Positions 8,572-16,614 of a DNA stretch of 40,153 bases are shown piece by piece. A program made the translations under genes and the position numbers. The notes under the pieces are model-generated. The model was not told where the DNA came from. It made no database searches and saw only the letters and a list, made by a program, of their open reading frames with translations. How positions within the stretch are numbered: position 1 is the stretch's first letter; every line of letters starts with the position of its first letter. Origin of the DNA: Sphingomonadales bacterium (lineage in GTDB: Bacteria > Pseudomonadota > Alphaproteobacteria > Sphingomonadales > Sphingomonadaceae); contig SEFZ01000039.1 in assembly GCA_004173185.1 (NCBI GenBank), positions 1-40,153 of the forward strand, read 5' to 3'.

Positions 8572-9048
8572 TTACGTCCCTTCGGCTTCGCCATCGCCAT
8601 CGGCGGGGACTTCTTCCGTCGTGTTGGCGGCCGGCGCGGTCGCCATCGGGCCATCAGCCTTAAAATTATAGCCGGCGAGCACCGCCTTGCCGTCGATAAT
8701 CTTGTAGACGAACGTCTCATGCGCCTTGCCGCGCTCGAAAGTTGAATCATAGTCGAGCGTCACGCGCTGGCCGGCATCGTCGGTGTTGTAGTTCCAGCCC
8801 GGATCTGGTGCGGACGTGAACTTGCCGATCGCCTGATGGAAGCCACCGATCATCTCGACGAACTGCGCCTCGGGCATCGCATTGCGGATGTCTGTCCCGG
8901 AGGCCTTGTAAATCTCGGCGAACTGGCCGGCATCGACCTGCTGGCGGAACTTGGTCACTTCGGTTTTGGCGGCATCGGTATGCTCACCCGCCGAACAGCC
9001 CGACAAAGCGACCATCGCGGCCACCACAAACATTCCCAAAACGCGCAT
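8572..9048 (-). CDS. Putative lipoprotein, DUF4019/DUF3887-like
   Basis: A 158-residue protein starting with a lipoprotein signal peptide: MRVLGMFVVAAMVALSGC, with the lipobox LSGC at 15-18 and Cys18 as lipidation site. The mature part holds a helix followed by a compact alpha/beta domain of the NTF2-like kind (residues about 30-130), as in DUF4019/DUF3887 proteins that sense or turn over small ligands; that match is by eye only. The C-terminal 25 residues are Ala/Glu/Asp-rich and probably disordered. The ATG at 9048 is preferred over an upstream GTG at 9063 because a GGGGGG run lies seven bases before it. It follows the nucleotidyltransferase gene by 59 bases and is closed by its own terminator. 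Confidence 0.85.
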   Translation of the reverse strand: MRVLGMFVVAAMVALSGCSAGEHTDAAKTEVTKFRQQVDAGQFAEIYKASGTDIRNAMPEAQFVEMIGGFHQAIGKFTSAPDPGWNYNTDDAGQRVTLDYDSTFERGKAHETFVYKIIDGKAVLAGYNFKADGPMATAPAANTTEEVPADGDGEAEGT

Positions 9049-9106
9049 TATGACACCCCCCACTTATATGCATAAACATGCTGGCACGCAGGTGAGGGTT
9101 TCTCGA

Positions 9107-10102
9107 TCAGGGGGCGTGCCCCTTGCGCCATTTGGTCCACAGATGCCGGGCGAGCATCGCCGGGGGCATGCGCAGCCAATGCGAGCGGATGTAGAAAGCC
9201 AGTCGGGTGAAAGGGCGGGTCGGGCGGCCCCAGCCGTTTCGCGCGGTCAGGCGCCGGAGATATAGGCTGTCGCCCCAGCCGCCGGTGGTCCCCGCCATAG
9301 GTTCGGGGCCGTACAGCGCCTGGCTCAAGCGGATCGCGCGGGTGACTTCGCCGGCCAGTCCGTGAAGATCGGCGCGGGCCTCCAGCCCCTCCACGCCAAA
9401 TTCTTCGACCAGACACCACACATCCCACAAATTGCGCATGCCCCCGGCCAAATCGCCATCGGCAAACAGATGCGCGGCGGCGTGGCAGAGCATGTCGTTC
9501 GGGGCGGGATGCTTGCAGCCGTTGGCGAGCGGGCGCGCGGCATCGAGCATCGCCTGTGGGTCGGGCGTGATGCGCGCGGTGAGCGGCAGGATGGTGTGAT
9601 GCACGTCGATCATCCGATCGCGATCGCGGTGGATCAACGGGGGCAGTTCGTGCATCCAGCGGCGGTAATATTCGTCGTCATAGGGATCGGGCTTGACCCA
9701 TTCCCAGCCCGCCGCGAGCAGCCGCGCCTCCGCCACTTCGATCAGATCGCGCGGCACGAGGATATCGAGATCACCGATCGAACGGCCCTTGCCCGCCTCC
9801 AGCCCCGCTGCGGCGAAGGCAGTGCCCTTGAGCAACACACAGGGAATATCGCCGAGCGCCCGCTGCGCCATCTCGGCTTCCCAGAGCGCGGCGGTGCGCC
9901 CCTGTTCAGCCGAAGCAATGGCATCGCGAACGATGCGCTTGGCATCCTCGGGCATAAGTAGGCCCTGGATGCGCGTGGCGAGCGTGCCGATCAGCTGCTC
10001 GGCGCGCGCGACGGCGAAGAGCGCGGTCCATTGGCCAGCGCTCAGACCCTCCGCGGAAGCCGGGTCACGCAGCGTGCGGGCGAGGAGCAAAGCCGGGTTC
10101 AT
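9107..10102 (-). CDS. Nucleotidyltransferase family protein (NTP_transf_5) of the HprK-related kinase A cassette
   Basis: A 331-residue protein of the NTP_transf_5 family (PF14907). The nucleotidyltransferase signature reads KGRSIGDLDILV, with likely metal ligands Asp111 and Asp113, preceded by LLKGTAF at 90-96. The rest is helical. Relatives occur in lasso-peptide clusters; in pseudomycoidin biosynthesis such an enzyme adds sugar units to a phosphorylated peptide. Its start overlaps the HprK-related kinase stop in an ATGA (10099-10102), so it is the last of four translationally coupled genes. The substrate here is unknown. The Tat-exported protein at the head of the operon, phosphorylated by the kinase, is a reasonable guess. 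Confidence 0.9.
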   Translation of the reverse strand: MNPALLLARTLRDPASAEGLSAGQWTALFAVARAEQLIGTLATRIQGLLMPEDAKRIVRDAIASAEQGRTAALWEAEMAQRALGDIPCVLLKGTAFAAAGLEAGKGRSIGDLDILVPRDLIEVAEARLLAAGWEWVKPDPYDDEYYRRWMHELPPLIHRDRDRMIDVHHTILPLTARITPDPQAMLDAARPLANGCKHPAPNDMLCHAAAHLFADGDLAGGMRNLWDVWCLVEEFGVEGLEARADLHGLAGEVTRAIRLSQALYGPEPMAGTTGGWGDSLYLRRLTARNGWGRPTRPFTRLAFYIRSHWLRMPPAMLARHLWTKWRKGHAP

Positions 10103-10944
10103 GCGAGCCGCTCGACCATTTCCATCGCAGTTTCGGTATCGGGATAGTCGATCGCGAGCGAAGGCACTTCCCTCACCAGTCGAGTCAGCGCGGTGAAGCC
10201 GCGTTCGGCGAGGTTGACGTAATTGGTCGAGGATTGGGTGAGCCGCACGAATGCTTCGCTGGGCGGCACCGGCCGCTCGGCGGGCTCGAAACCGAAACGC
10301 GGAAAGAGGATCAGCGATGGCGTTGCGGCTTCCCCCATAGCGGCGATAGCGCGGGCATCGGGCACGACGTGGCGGAGCGTTCCCTTGGGCGTGCCCTCGA
10401 GCCGCGGGCCGAAGCGCGCGTTCGGCAGCAAGCCTTCGACCACGGGGATCGCTTCGTTCTTGAGGCTGATCAGGCGCGGAAAGGCGTGGGCCATGCCGGT
10501 GGCGGGATCGATCAGGATGAACTCATCGCCCATCAGCCGCCAGCCGCGCGCCATCAGCAGTGCCGCGAGCGTCGATTTCCCCGCGCCCGATATGCCGGTC
10601 ATCAGCACGGCGCGCCCGTCGCGCTCCACCCCCGAGGCGTGGAGCAACAAATAGCCCCGCTGGCCAAGCGCCATCTGGAGGTTCATCCCCATTTCAGCGG
10701 CGAGCAGCCCCTGTGCGAGCGGAAGCGGCGCGGCATCGGGGATGACGAAATCGCCACCGATATGCACCGAGGGCCGCACAAACTTCCGCCACGGCCGGGC
10801 CGCGAAGAGATGGACGTTGAAATCCGGAACCTGTGGCTTGGGATAATCCCGGTACAGATCATCCAGCGCAGCAATCGGCGCGCGCCAATCGCAGCCGATA
10901 CGGAAGCCGACGGGACCGATGCGCAGGCTGGTGACGTGCCTCAT
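10099..10944 (-). CDS. HprK-related kinase A
   Basis: A 281-residue P-loop kinase related to the C-terminal domain of HPr kinase/phosphorylase. The Walker A loop is GISGAGKST (117-125); LLHASGV (100-106) precedes it, and a GDEFILID stretch (139-146) supplies acidic residues after it. It lacks the N-terminal regulatory domain of true HprK, and there are no PTS genes nearby, so it is not HprK itself. Family members are named HprK-related kinase A. Similar kinases in lasso-peptide clusters (paeninodin PadeK) phosphorylate the C-terminal serine of the peptide. It overlaps both neighbours by ATGA junctions (10941-10944 and 10099-10102), so the PqqD-like protein, kinase and nucleotidyltransferase should be made together. 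Confidence 0.93.
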   Translation of the reverse strand: MRHVTSLRIGPVGFRIGCDWRAPIAALDDLYRDYPKPQVPDFNVHLFAARPWRKFVRPSVHIGGDFVIPDAAPLPLAQGLLAAEMGMNLQMALGQRGYLLLHASGVERDGRAVLMTGISGAGKSTLAALLMARGWRLMGDEFILIDPATGMAHAFPRLISLKNEAIPVVEGLLPNARFGPRLEGTPKGTLRHVVPDARAIAAMGEAATPSLILFPRFGFEPAERPVPPSEAFVRLTQSSTNYVNLAERGFTALTRLVREVPSLAIDYPDTETAMEMVERLA

Positions 10945-11207
10945 AGGCGCTCGACCAGCCCGGCGGCAGCGAGTTCATCGAGGCGGACCGCGAGCGCCAG
11001 CGGATCGGCATCGAGCAGGTCATATTCCTCGGCCAGTCTGGCCAGGAGCGCATCCACATCGAGGGGCTCGGCCAGCTCCGTGAGAATTTCGGGGACCGGA
11101 GCATCGACGATATGGGTGATGCCCGATGCCCGGTGATAGATCAGCGTGAGCGCATCGAGGGGAACGATGCGGAGCGTTTCCGGAAGCGCGGCGCGATATT
11201 GAGTCAT
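10941..11207 (-). CDS. HPr-rel-A system PqqD family protein (RRE-like peptide chaperone)
   Basis: An 88-residue PqqD-like protein. The pattern of strands and helices, with LTLIYHRASGITHIVDAP (residues 20-37) and a leucine-rich helical C-terminus, fits the small winged-helix PqqD/RRE fold that binds leader peptides and brings them to modifying enzymes. Family members are named for co-occurrence with HprK-related kinase A, which follows here with a four-base ATGA overlap. The gene starts 6 bases after the stop of the Tat-exported small protein, the closest candidate for a bound substrate. No PQQ-synthesis genes are in the window, so a role in PQQ is unlikely. Confidence 0.88.
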   Translation of the reverse strand: MTQYRAALPETLRIVPLDALTLIYHRASGITHIVDAPVPEILTELAEPLDVDALLARLAEEYDLLDADPLALAVRLDELAAAGLVERL

Positions 11208-11213
11208 GCGGCC

Positions 11214-11636
11214 TCAGCCGCGCGGCATTTGCAGCGATGCGAAGCAGGTGAAGCCGCTGGTGCCGGACTGGAGCCGGCGGATATAGTTCGTATACGCGCG
11301 GCTGCGTTCGTAATCGGCCCCGGGAAGCGTGCCGCCGTTCAGCGCGCGCTTCACATCCTCGGCCTTATAGGTGCCACCACCGGGGAAAGCGCCTGCGGTG
11401 CCTGCGGGCACGACGCTGCCGTCTGCGGCGATGAAGCTGCCCGCGCGGCCAGGATCGGGCACGGGGATCTCGCACGTCATTACAGAAGCGCTGGTCTGCG
11501 CGAGCGCGGGGCGGATCGAGACGATCGCCGATGCGCTTGCCGCGCCGAGCATCAAGGCGCGGCGGCTGGGGCTAGGGCTGGCCGCGGGGCTGGCCTCGAC
11601 CGCCTTGGGCGCTTCATCGGGTGCATCGTCGCTCAT
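11214..11636 (-). CDS. Tat-exported small protein heading the HprK-related kinase operon
   Basis: A 140-residue protein of unknown function. After a flexible acidic/proline N-terminus comes a twin-arginine signal: SRRALMLGA from residue 24, hydrophobic core to about 41, and ALA-QT cleavage near 46. The mature part (about 94 residues) is small and Gly/Pro-rich in its first half, contains Cys55 and Cys131 that could form a disulfide, and ends in a Tyr/Arg-rich segment (RAYTNYIRRLQ at 113-123) and a short tail with Ser/Thr. The ATG at 11636 has AAGG upstream. It is the first gene of the operon, 6 bases before the PqqD-like gene, and is divergent from phoR (71 bases). As the only exported product of the cassette it is the natural candidate substrate of the RRE, kinase and nucleotidyltransferase; this is inference. 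Confidence 0.8.
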   Translation of the reverse strand: MSDDAPDEAPKAVEASPAASPSPSRRALMLGAASASAIVSIRPALAQTSASVMTCEIPVPDPGRAGSFIAADGSVVPAGTAGAFPGGGTYKAEDVKRALNGGTLPGADYERSRAYTNYIRRLQSGTSGFTCFASLQMPRG

Positions 11637-11707
11637 ATCGCCTTGTCCTGCGCCCCGCGTCCTTTCGCAATCGTAAATCTCGCAAAGCTCGGCTAGAGAA
11701 GCCGGCA

Positions 11708-12904
11708 ATGCCTATCCCCTCGGGTCTTCGCGCGTTGCTTGCACTCGGCCTCGCCTTGATGGCGGCGCTGGCATGTCTGTTATTTACCCATGACGTGCAG
11801 GTCAGTCTGGTCGTGCTGGTCTGCGCGATTGCCGCGGTGCTGATCGCGGGCAGCGAACCCGCTCCTGCCGCATCTGCTCCCGCCTCCCCCACCCGAAGCA
11901 ACGAGGCGGCGGTCGCCGAACTGATCGAAGGCGTGGCCGAGCCCATTCTTGTGGTCGATGCAGGCCGCGTGACGACCGCCAACGCCAAGGCGCGGAAGCT
12001 GCTGGGCGCGCATATATTGGGCGAAGACGTGCGCGTCGCGATCCGTCACCCCGCCGCAGCCGAACGGCTGACCGACACGACCGGAAGCGCTGCGGGGCCG
12101 ATCCATCTGGTGGGTCTGGGCGCACGCGATCAGCGCTGGGAGATGCGAGTCCGCAAGCTGGAGGGCGGCCAGCGCGTCGTCCATCTGATCGACCGCACGG
12201 AAAATTACGCCGCAGACCGGATGCGCGTCGATTTCGTCGCCAATGCCAGCCACGAACTGCGTACCCCGCTCGCCTCGGTGCTCGGCTTTGTCGAGACGCT
12301 GCAGGAGGATGCAGGCGACGATCCCGAAACGCGCAACCGCTTCCTAAAGATCATCCGCGACGAGGCCCGACGGATGCAGCGGCTGGTCGATGATCTGATC
12401 TCGCTCAGCCGCATCGAGGCCGAGAAATATCGCAAGCCCAGCGACGCAGTCGATCTCGGCGGGCTGTTGCGCGAAGTATGCGACGAGCTTTCGGCATCGG
12501 GCGATGCGCGCGCGAACGATCTGCGCGTCGAGGCGGTCGATACGCCCATGGTATTGGGCGATCGTGCCCAGCTTTCGCAACTGCTCCACAATATTGTGGG
12601 CAATGCGATGAAATATGGGCGGGAAGGCACACCGGTTACGCTGGCGCTGGCACCCGACGGCGCGATGGCACGGCTGGTCGTCAGCGATCAGGGCGAAGGT
12701 ATCGCGCCGCAGCATATTCCGCGGCTCACCGAGCGATTTTACCGGGTGGATTCAGGGCGCAGCCGTTCAATTGGCGGCACCGGGCTTGGCCTGGCTATCT
12801 GCAAGCATGTCGTGGAGCGGCATCGCGGTCGGATCGATTTCGCCAGCGTGGTTGGCAGCGGCACCACCGTGACGATCCTGCTGCCGTTTCAGAGACTGTC
12901 ATGA
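11708..12904 (+). CDS. phoR: Phosphate regulon sensor histidine kinase
   Basis: A 398-residue membrane kinase. Two hydrophobic segments (about 7-27 and 31-48) anchor it, a PAS-like domain follows (about 65-165), then the HisKA dimerisation helix with SHELRTPL, phosphate-accepting His182, and the HATPase domain with an N-box near NIVGNAMKYG and the G-boxes DQGEGI and GGTGLGLAI. It phosphorylates PhoB under phosphate limitation. The ATG at 11708 has GAGAAG upstream; an earlier in-frame start would overlap the divergent Tat-protein gene. It heads a cluster phoR-pstSCAB-phoU-phoB. Its stop codon lies inside the PHO box of pstS. Confidence 0.95.
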   Translation: MPIPSGLRALLALGLALMAALACLLFTHDVQVSLVVLVCAIAAVLIAGSEPAPAASAPASPTRSNEAAVAELIEGVAEPILVVDAGRVTTANAKARKLLGAHILGEDVRVAIRHPAAAERLTDTTGSAAGPIHLVGLGARDQRWEMRVRKLEGGQRVVHLIDRTENYAADRMRVDFVANASHELRTPLASVLGFVETLQEDAGDDPETRNRFLKIIRDEARRMQRLVDDLISLSRIEAEKYRKPSDAVDLGGLLREVCDELSASGDARANDLRVEAVDTPMVLGDRAQLSQLLHNIVGNAMKYGREGTPVTLALAPDGAMARLVVSDQGEGIAPQHIPRLTERFYRVDSGRSRSIGGTGLGLAICKHVVERHRGRIDFASVVGSGTTVTILLPFQRLS

Positions 12905-12913
12905 AGCTGTAAT
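12896..12913 (+). promoter_or_regulatory. PHO box (PhoB binding site) before pstS
   Basis: CTGTCAT-GAAG-CTGTAAT is two direct 7-base repeats at 11-base spacing, 13 of 14 bases matching the PhoB half-site CTGTCAT. A weaker third repeat (CCGTAAG, 12918-12924) keeps the same spacing. The site covers the phoR stop codon and ends 23 bases before the pstS start. Confidence 0.8.
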
Positions 12914-12936
12914 CGATCCGTAAGAGAGGGACTCGC

Positions 12937-13971
12937 GTGAAGCCTGCTGATTCTCTCATCGCTCTTGTGGGCGCGCTGATGCTTGGCGCTTGCGATGGAA
13001 ACAGCGCGCGTGAAATTCGCGTTGTCGGATCGTCAACCGTCTATCCTTTTACCACCGCGGTCGCCGAGGCGTTCGTCAATCAGGGCGGGGGCCATCGTGC
13101 GCCCGTGATCGAATCGATCGGCACCGGCCCCGGCATCAAGCGCTTCTGCGAAGGTGTGGGCTGGCAGTTCCCCGATATCGCCAATGCTTCGCGGCGGATG
13201 AAGAAATCCGAGTTCGACCAGTGCGTGAAGAACGATGTGGGCGACGTGATGGAAGTCCAGATCGGCGTTGACGGCGTCGCGCTGGCCGAGAGCAATCGCG
13301 GCCCGAATCTGAAGCTTTCCAAGCACGACGTCTATCTCGCCCTCGCCGCCAATCCGATGGGCAAGCCCAATACGGCGAAGACCTGGCGCGATGTGAACCC
13401 TGCGCTTCCCGCAATCCCGATCCAGGTAATGGGCCCGCCCGCGACCAGCGGCACGCGCGACGCCTTCGTCGAGCTGATCCTCGAGCCGGGCTGCGCTATC
13501 GCCGATCCGGAGGCCAAAGCATTGAAAGCCGCCAAGGATACCGCGCCCTATGACGTGCGCTGCAAGCGGATTCGCGATGACGGCGCCTATATCGACAAGG
13601 GCGAGAACGATAATCTGATCGTTCAGGGGCTGGCCACCAATCCCAATGCGCTGGGCGTATTCGGCTATTCCTATCTCGAGGAAAATCACGACCGGCTGAA
13701 CGGCGTGCCGATCGACGGGGTGGAGCCGAGCTATGCTGCGATCGCCGACAAGAGCTATCCCGGCGCGCGGCCCTTATACATATATGTAAAGACGCGCCAT
13801 CTGCGCGCAGTGCCCGGTCTGGCGGACTTCCTCACGCTCTTTACCAAGATGTGGACTCCCAACGGCAAGCTCGCCGCGCGCGGCCTGATCGCGGCACCAG
13901 ACGATGTTCGCGCGGCCGCGACGCGTGAGGTTGAAGCACGGACGCCGATGACCGCCGAGGGGCTGCACTGA
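12937..13971 (+). CDS. pstS: Phosphate ABC transporter substrate-binding lipoprotein
   Basis: A 344-residue phosphate-binding protein. The signal peptide ends in the lipobox LGAC, so Cys19 is probably lipidated and the protein tethered to a membrane. The phosphate-binding loops are recognisable: VVGSSTVYPFTTAVAEAF (residues 29-46) and SGTRDAFVEL further on. The start codon is GTG at 12937, chosen because it gives the complete signal peptide and has GAGAGGG upstream; no ATG offers this. It lies 32 bases after phoR with the PHO box in between, and its stop shares an A with the pstC start (TGATG). It delivers phosphate to the PstCAB importer. Confidence 0.95.
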   Translation: MKPADSLIALVGALMLGACDGNSAREIRVVGSSTVYPFTTAVAEAFVNQGGGHRAPVIESIGTGPGIKRFCEGVGWQFPDIANASRRMKKSEFDQCVKNDVGDVMEVQIGVDGVALAESNRGPNLKLSKHDVYLALAANPMGKPNTAKTWRDVNPALPAIPIQVMGPPATSGTRDAFVELILEPGCAIADPEAKALKAAKDTAPYDVRCKRIRDDGAYIDKGENDNLIVQGLATNPNALGVFGYSYLEENHDRLNGVPIDGVEPSYAAIADKSYPGARPLYIYVKTRHLRAVPGLADFLTLFTKMWTPNGKLAARGLIAAPDDVRAAATREVEARTPMTAEGLH

Positions 13972-15347
13972 TGAACGCGTTCACGCTGTTGTTCGTGATC
14001 GCCGGGTTGGGGCTGATCGCATGGCTGACTGCGCGGGCACGCGCGGGCCGGTTCGATCTGGCCGGAGCCAAGCGCCTGCATTCGCTTCCTGCGCAGCATG
14101 GCTGGTATGTCGCATTGTGGACGGTGCTGCCGGCATTGCTGTTCGTCGCGGTTTGGGGCGGTTTAACGCCACGACTGGTGCAGGACGCCGTGCTTCAGCA
14201 TCCTGCCGCCGCGCAGCTTCCCGCCTTTGAGTTCGAGCGTGATGCCTTGCTGGCGGAAGCCAAGCGCGTCGCCAATACACCGGGTGCGACTGCGTTCGAT
14301 CCGGTTGCCGAGCAGCTCGTTGCGCCGACGCGCGAGGCGCGCTCTTATTATAGCTGGGTTGGCGCGGGCGTGACCGTTTTGCTCGCCTTCGCGCTGGGTG
14401 CGCTGGCATTCCTGCGCGTGCGGGTGAACTTCAAGGCGCGAACGCGGGTCGAGAATGGCGTGATGGCGATGCTGCTCGTCGCCTCTTTGATCGCGATCCT
14501 GACGACTCTGGGCATCTTCCTGTCTTTGCTGTGGGAATCGCTGCGTTTCTTTCAGCAGGTGCCGATCACCGATTTCCTGTTTGGCACCCATTGGAGCCCG
14601 CAGATCATCGACGCGAATGATCCCGGCAAGTCGCTGGGCGCGGTGCCCTTGTTCTGGGGCACCTTCTTCATCGGGGCGGTGATCGCGATGATCGTCGCGA
14701 TCCCGTTCGGGCTGATGAGCGCGATCTATCTTACCCAATATGCCGCCCCCGCGGTTCGCCGCTGGATGAAGCCCATCCTCGAGATTCTCGCGGGCGTGCC
14801 CACGGTGGTCTATGGCTATTTCGCTGCGCTGACCGTGGCGCCGGCGGTGCGCGATCTGGCGGTGATGATGGGAATGCCCTTTGCTTCGTCCGAAAGCGCG
14901 CTGGCGGCGGGTCTTGTGATGGGCGTTATGATCATCCCGTTCGTATCCTCGATGGCGGATGATTCGATCGCTGCGGTGCCGACTGCGATGCGCGACGGCT
15001 CGCTCGCCATGGGCGCGACCAAGAGCGAGACGATTTCCAAGGTGCTGATCCCCGCTGCGCTGCCGGGCGTGGTCGCAGGCGTGCTGCTCGCCATCAGCCG
15101 CGCGATCGGCGAAACGATGATCGTGGTGATGGCCGCGTCTGGCGCGGCGAACATCACGCTCAACCCGCTGGAGAGCGCGACCACAGTGACCAAGCAGATC
15201 GTCGATCTGCTGACCGGCGATACCGAATTCGACAGCCCCAAGACGCTGGCGGCGTTCGCGCTGGGGCTTACGCTCTTCGTGATCACGCTGGTGCTCAACA
15301 TCGTGGCGCTCAGCGTCGTGAAGAAATACCGGGAAGCGTATGACTGA
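13971..15347 (+). CDS. pstC: Phosphate ABC transporter permease PstC with N-terminal DUF3708-type extension
   Basis: A 458-residue permease, about 140 residues longer than the E. coli protein. The extra N-terminal region (about 1-160) holds three membrane segments and a roughly 70-residue periplasmic loop (DUF3708-like), as in other alphaproteobacterial PstC. The binding-protein-dependent transport domain follows (about 225-450), with the EAA-like loop around PTAMRDGSLAMGATKSETI that contacts PstB. Start and stop overlap both neighbours: TGATG with pstS and an 8-base overlap with pstA. With PstA it forms the phosphate channel. Confidence 0.95.
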   Translation: MNAFTLLFVIAGLGLIAWLTARARAGRFDLAGAKRLHSLPAQHGWYVALWTVLPALLFVAVWGGLTPRLVQDAVLQHPAAAQLPAFEFERDALLAEAKRVANTPGATAFDPVAEQLVAPTREARSYYSWVGAGVTVLLAFALGALAFLRVRVNFKARTRVENGVMAMLLVASLIAILTTLGIFLSLLWESLRFFQQVPITDFLFGTHWSPQIIDANDPGKSLGAVPLFWGTFFIGAVIAMIVAIPFGLMSAIYLTQYAAPAVRRWMKPILEILAGVPTVVYGYFAALTVAPAVRDLAVMMGMPFASSESALAAGLVMGVMIIPFVSSMADDSIAAVPTAMRDGSLAMGATKSETISKVLIPAALPGVVAGVLLAISRAIGETMIVVMAASGAANITLNPLESATTVTKQIVDLLTGDTEFDSPKTLAAFALGLTLFVITLVLNIVALSVVKKYREAYD

Positions 15348-16614
15348 GCGCGCACCCACAAACTGGAACGCGCCGGCGATGCAAAAGCGCATCGCCAAGC
15401 GCTACCGCGCCGAGCGGCGGTTCAAGCTGTTCGGGCTGTTGGCGGTGGTGATGTCGGCGGCATTCCTCGCCTTCCTGCTGGTGACGATGGCATCGCAGGG
15501 CTGGCGCGGTTTCCTGCGCACCGATGTTGCGCTGACAATCGACTTCAAGGCAGCGGCGATGCCGATCGACCGCGCCGCGCTCAAGACGCCGGGTGCAGAT
15601 CTGGCGCTGGCGGGTGCGGAACTGGAGAACACCGTCAGAGGCGCTGCGGCCGCGCAGTTCGGCGATCCCGACGCGATCTCGGACTATGGCTGGCTGAAGG
15701 TGCGCGAGGCGATCAAGAAGGATCCCTCGATCCTCGACCGCGCGGTCAGCATCAAGGTGCCGGCATCGACCAAGCTCGATCAGGCCCTACGCGGCGAAGG
15801 CGGTGCCGAGACCAAGGCGCTGGCGCAAAAGCTCGACCAAGCGGGCGTGATCTCCTCCGGCTTCAACCCGGATTTCCTCCAGCTCTCCGACTCGACCGAT
15901 CCGGTCGCGGTCGGCATCTGGGGCGCGCTCAAGGGCTCGCTGCTGACCATGGCGATCACTTTCCTGATCGCGTTCCCGGTGGGCGTGCTCTCGGCGATCT
16001 ATCTCGAGGAATACGCCCCGCGTAACCGCTGGACCGACATGATCGAGGTTTCGATCAACAATCTCGCGGCAGTGCCGTCGATCATCTTCGGCCTGCTCGG
16101 GCTCGCGGTGTTTCTCGGCACATGGGAAATAATGGGTGTGAAGTTCGGCCCGTTCCTGCCGCGCTCAGCGGCTTTGGTCGGCGGTGTGACGCTCGCGCTG
16201 ATGATCATGCCCGTGATCGTCATCGCCAGCCGCAACGCGATCAAGGCCGTGCCTCCTTCGATCCGCGACGCGGCGCTCGGCGTGGGTGCCAGCCCGATCC
16301 AGGTGGTCTTCCACCATGTGTTGCCGCTCGCCATGCCCGGCATCCTGACCGGCACGATCATCGGCATGGCGCGTGCGCTCGGCGAGACTGCGCCGTTGCT
16401 GCTGATCGGCATGCGCGCTTTCATCGTGCAGCCGCCGGGCGGGTTCACCGATCCCGCGACCGTGCTGCCGGTGCAGATTTTCCTTTGGTCCGATGAGGTC
16501 AGCCGCGGTTTTGTCGAAAAGACCAGCGCAGCGATCCTCGTGCTACTCGCCTTCCTGCTCGCGATGAACTCCGTCGCGATCTACCTTCGCAACCGATTCG
16601 AGACCCGCTGGTGA
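15340..16614 (+). CDS. pstA: Phosphate ABC transporter permease PstA with DUF3333-type insertion
   Basis: A 424-residue permease. After a first membrane segment (about 27-47) comes a large periplasmic insertion of about 140 residues (DUF3333-like), then the permease domain with five further membrane segments. The coupling loop reads VPPSIRDAALGVGASPIQVV, as expected for contact with PstB. It begins 8 bases inside pstC and ends in a GTGATG junction with pstB, so the four pst genes are translated as one unit. The insertion, together with the extended PstC, suggests an enlarged periplasmic face for docking PstS. Confidence 0.95.
   Translation: MTERAPTNWNAPAMQKRIAKRYRAERRFKLFGLLAVVMSAAFLAFLLVTMASQGWRGFLRTDVALTIDFKAAAMPIDRAALKTPGADLALAGAELENTVRGAAAAQFGDPDAISDYGWLKVREAIKKDPSILDRAVSIKVPASTKLDQALRGEGGAETKALAQKLDQAGVISSGFNPDFLQLSDSTDPVAVGIWGALKGSLLTMAITFLIAFPVGVLSAIYLEEYAPRNRWTDMIEVSINNLAAVPSIIFGLLGLAVFLGTWEIMGVKFGPFLPRSAALVGGVTLALMIMPVIVIASRNAIKAVPPSIRDAALGVGASPIQVVFHHVLPLAMPGILTGTIIGMARALGETAPLLLIGMRAFIVQPPGGFTDPATVLPVQIFLWSDEVSRGFVEKTSAAILVLLAFLLAMNSVAIYLRNRFETRW

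Noticed and set aside
10941..11207. pqqD of a PQQ cofactor pathway
   Set aside because: No pqqA, B, C or E is nearby, and the neighbours are those of the HprK-related kinase A cassette.
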